A DNA stretch of 5,253 nucleotides from Kiritimatiellales bacterium (GTDB taxonomy: Bacteria > Verrucomicrobiota > Kiritimatiellia > Kiritimatiellales > Pontiellaceae), in assembly GCA_013042165.1 (NCBI GenBank), contig JABDQT010000133.1:1-5253 (forward strand), given 5' to 3'. The first letter of the stretch is position 1. Each line of letters opens with the position of its first letter. The notes under the pieces are model-generated. The model was not told where the DNA came from, made no database searches, and saw only the letters and a program-made list of their open reading frames with translations. Below are positions 4,521 to 5,253 of this stretch, one piece after another. Both the position numbers and the translations under genes were made by a program.

Positions 4521-5253
4521 TGAGTCGTCTAAAAGTTTTATTTATATTCGTGGACGGGCTCGGCATTGGCCCCGCCGATCCAGCAACCAATCCGTTATGC
4601 AGCCCGCAATACCCATGCCTTGCCCGTCTATTGGCAAACGCTGTACCGCTCGATGCCTGCCTCGAGGTCGAAGGCCTGCCGCAGAGCGCCACCGGACAAG
4701 CCACCCTGCTGACCGGAGTCAATGCGGCAAAACAGATGGGCCGACACATTGAAGGCTTCCCACCGCCGGCACTCAAGAAACTGATCGAACACGAGAACCT
4801 GTTTTCCAAACTCCGTAAAATCGGCAAGCAGCCGACCTTTGCCAATTCCTATTGGACGACCGATCCGCATCGGATCCCGCCTCGCAGGCAATCCGTCACG
4901 ACGGTCATGACCCTGTCTGCCCTCGGGCATGTTCGCGGCAGGAACGAGCTGCTCGAGGGGAAGGCGGTGACGCATGACATTACCCGCTGGACCATGCATG
5001 CACGCGGGTATGACGGCCCGCTGGTAACGCCTGAAACCTCCGCCGGACATCTGCTTGATGTGGCGGAGGAGAACGATTTCACGCTGTTTGAATATTTCCT
5101 GACCGACCGGGCAGGCCATTCAGGCAACCCTGAACTGGTATCCCGGAGCCTCGAGAATCTGGAACGCTTTATGGCCGGACTGCTGTCCTTTTCCGAGCAA
5201 CCCAATTGCCTGCTGATGCTCTCAAGCGACCATGGCAACATTGAGGATGGCTC
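4520..5253 (+). CDS. Alkaline phosphatase/phosphoglycerate mutase superfamily metalloenzyme (3' end outside window)
   Basis: This is the N-terminal 244 codons of a two-metal phosphotransferase/phosphohydrolase fold related to cofactor-independent phosphoglycerate mutase, phosphopentomutase and alkaline phosphatase. LKVLFIFVDGLGIGP (4-18) supplies the first metal-binding Asp12. LPQSATGQATLLTGVNA (53-69) holds the likely nucleophile (Ser56 or Thr58). MGRHIEGFP (73-81), TDRAGH (Asp196, His200) and SSDHGNIED (Asp237, His238) supply further metal ligands. The substrate cannot be read from the sequence. Start: GTG at 4520 puts the fold's first strand at a normal distance from the N-terminus; GTG at 4517 or 4499 are in frame but encode only the 9-mer repeat. 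No ribosome binding site is seen; the TATATT at 4509-4514 would start RNA at about 4520, allowing a leaderless message (inference). It is divergent from queG. Confidence 0.88.
   Translation, partial: MSRLKVLFIFVDGLGIGPADPATNPLCSPQYPCLARLLANAVPLDACLEVEGLPQSATGQATLLTGVNAAKQMGRHIEGFPPPALKKLIEHENLFSKLRKIGKQPTFANSYWTTDPHRIPPRRQSVTTVMTLSALGHVRGRNELLEGKAVTHDITRWTMHARGYDGPLVTPETSAGHLLDVAEENDFTLFEYFLTDRAGHSGNPELVSRSLENLERFMAGLLSFSEQPNCLLMLSSDHGNIEDG

Overview
The window looks like bacterial chromosome of moderately high GC: densely coded, Gram-negative in style, with no phage, transposase or CRISPR content. Nothing fixes the taxon. Two things mildly suggest a Verrucomicrobiota/Kiritimatiellota/Planctomycetota-like or deltaproteobacterial source: an intergenic repeat of 9-base units reading Tyr-Ser-Val or Thr-Glu-Tyr when translated, and a metalloenzyme-superfamily gene. 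That is recollection, not a search result.

Layout from left to right. (1) 1-1550, minus strand: the N-terminal 516 codons of a CPA2-type cation/proton antiporter fused to a PTS EIIA (nitrogen-type) domain. The 3' end lies off the window. (2) 1551-1753: a spacer with a palindromic TTCGAA operator-like site. (3) 1754-1963, plus: a 69-residue secreted Cys-Cys repeat protein with a strong ribosome binding site and an intrinsic terminator at 1977-2008. (4) 2009-2244: a 236-base gene-free region with three symmetric or repeated motifs, leading into (5) mscL, 2245-2646, plus, a textbook large-conductance mechanosensitive channel with its own terminator. (6) 2707-3246, minus: an uncharacterised multi-pass membrane protein that converges on mscL. 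(7) 3247-3450: a compact zone with a plus-strand extended -10 / sigma-54-like promoter, a CU-rich anti-Shine-Dalgarno stretch and a very strong plus-strand terminator. Together these look like a small RNA of about 60 nt antisense to the 3' end of (8) the queG-like gene, 3403-4431, minus, a double [4Fe-4S] epoxyqueuosine-reductase family protein. (9) 4449-4520: a perfect 26-base inverted repeat built of 9-mers. It fills almost the whole 88-base gap between queG and (10) 4520-5253, plus, the start of an alkaline-phosphatase/phosphoglycerate-mutase superfamily metalloenzyme.

The antiporter and MscL both act in ion and osmotic homeostasis, so the left half reads loosely as an envelope/ion-stress neighbourhood, but they do not form an operon. 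The right half is a divergent pair sharing one palindromic intergenic element. The strongest candidates for something undescribed are the antisense RNA unit at 3365-3450, the palindromic element at 4449-4520 that contains the apparent start of at least one gene, the Cys-Cys repeat peptide, and the Asn-Asn substitution where the antiporter's ion-binding Asp pair is expected.
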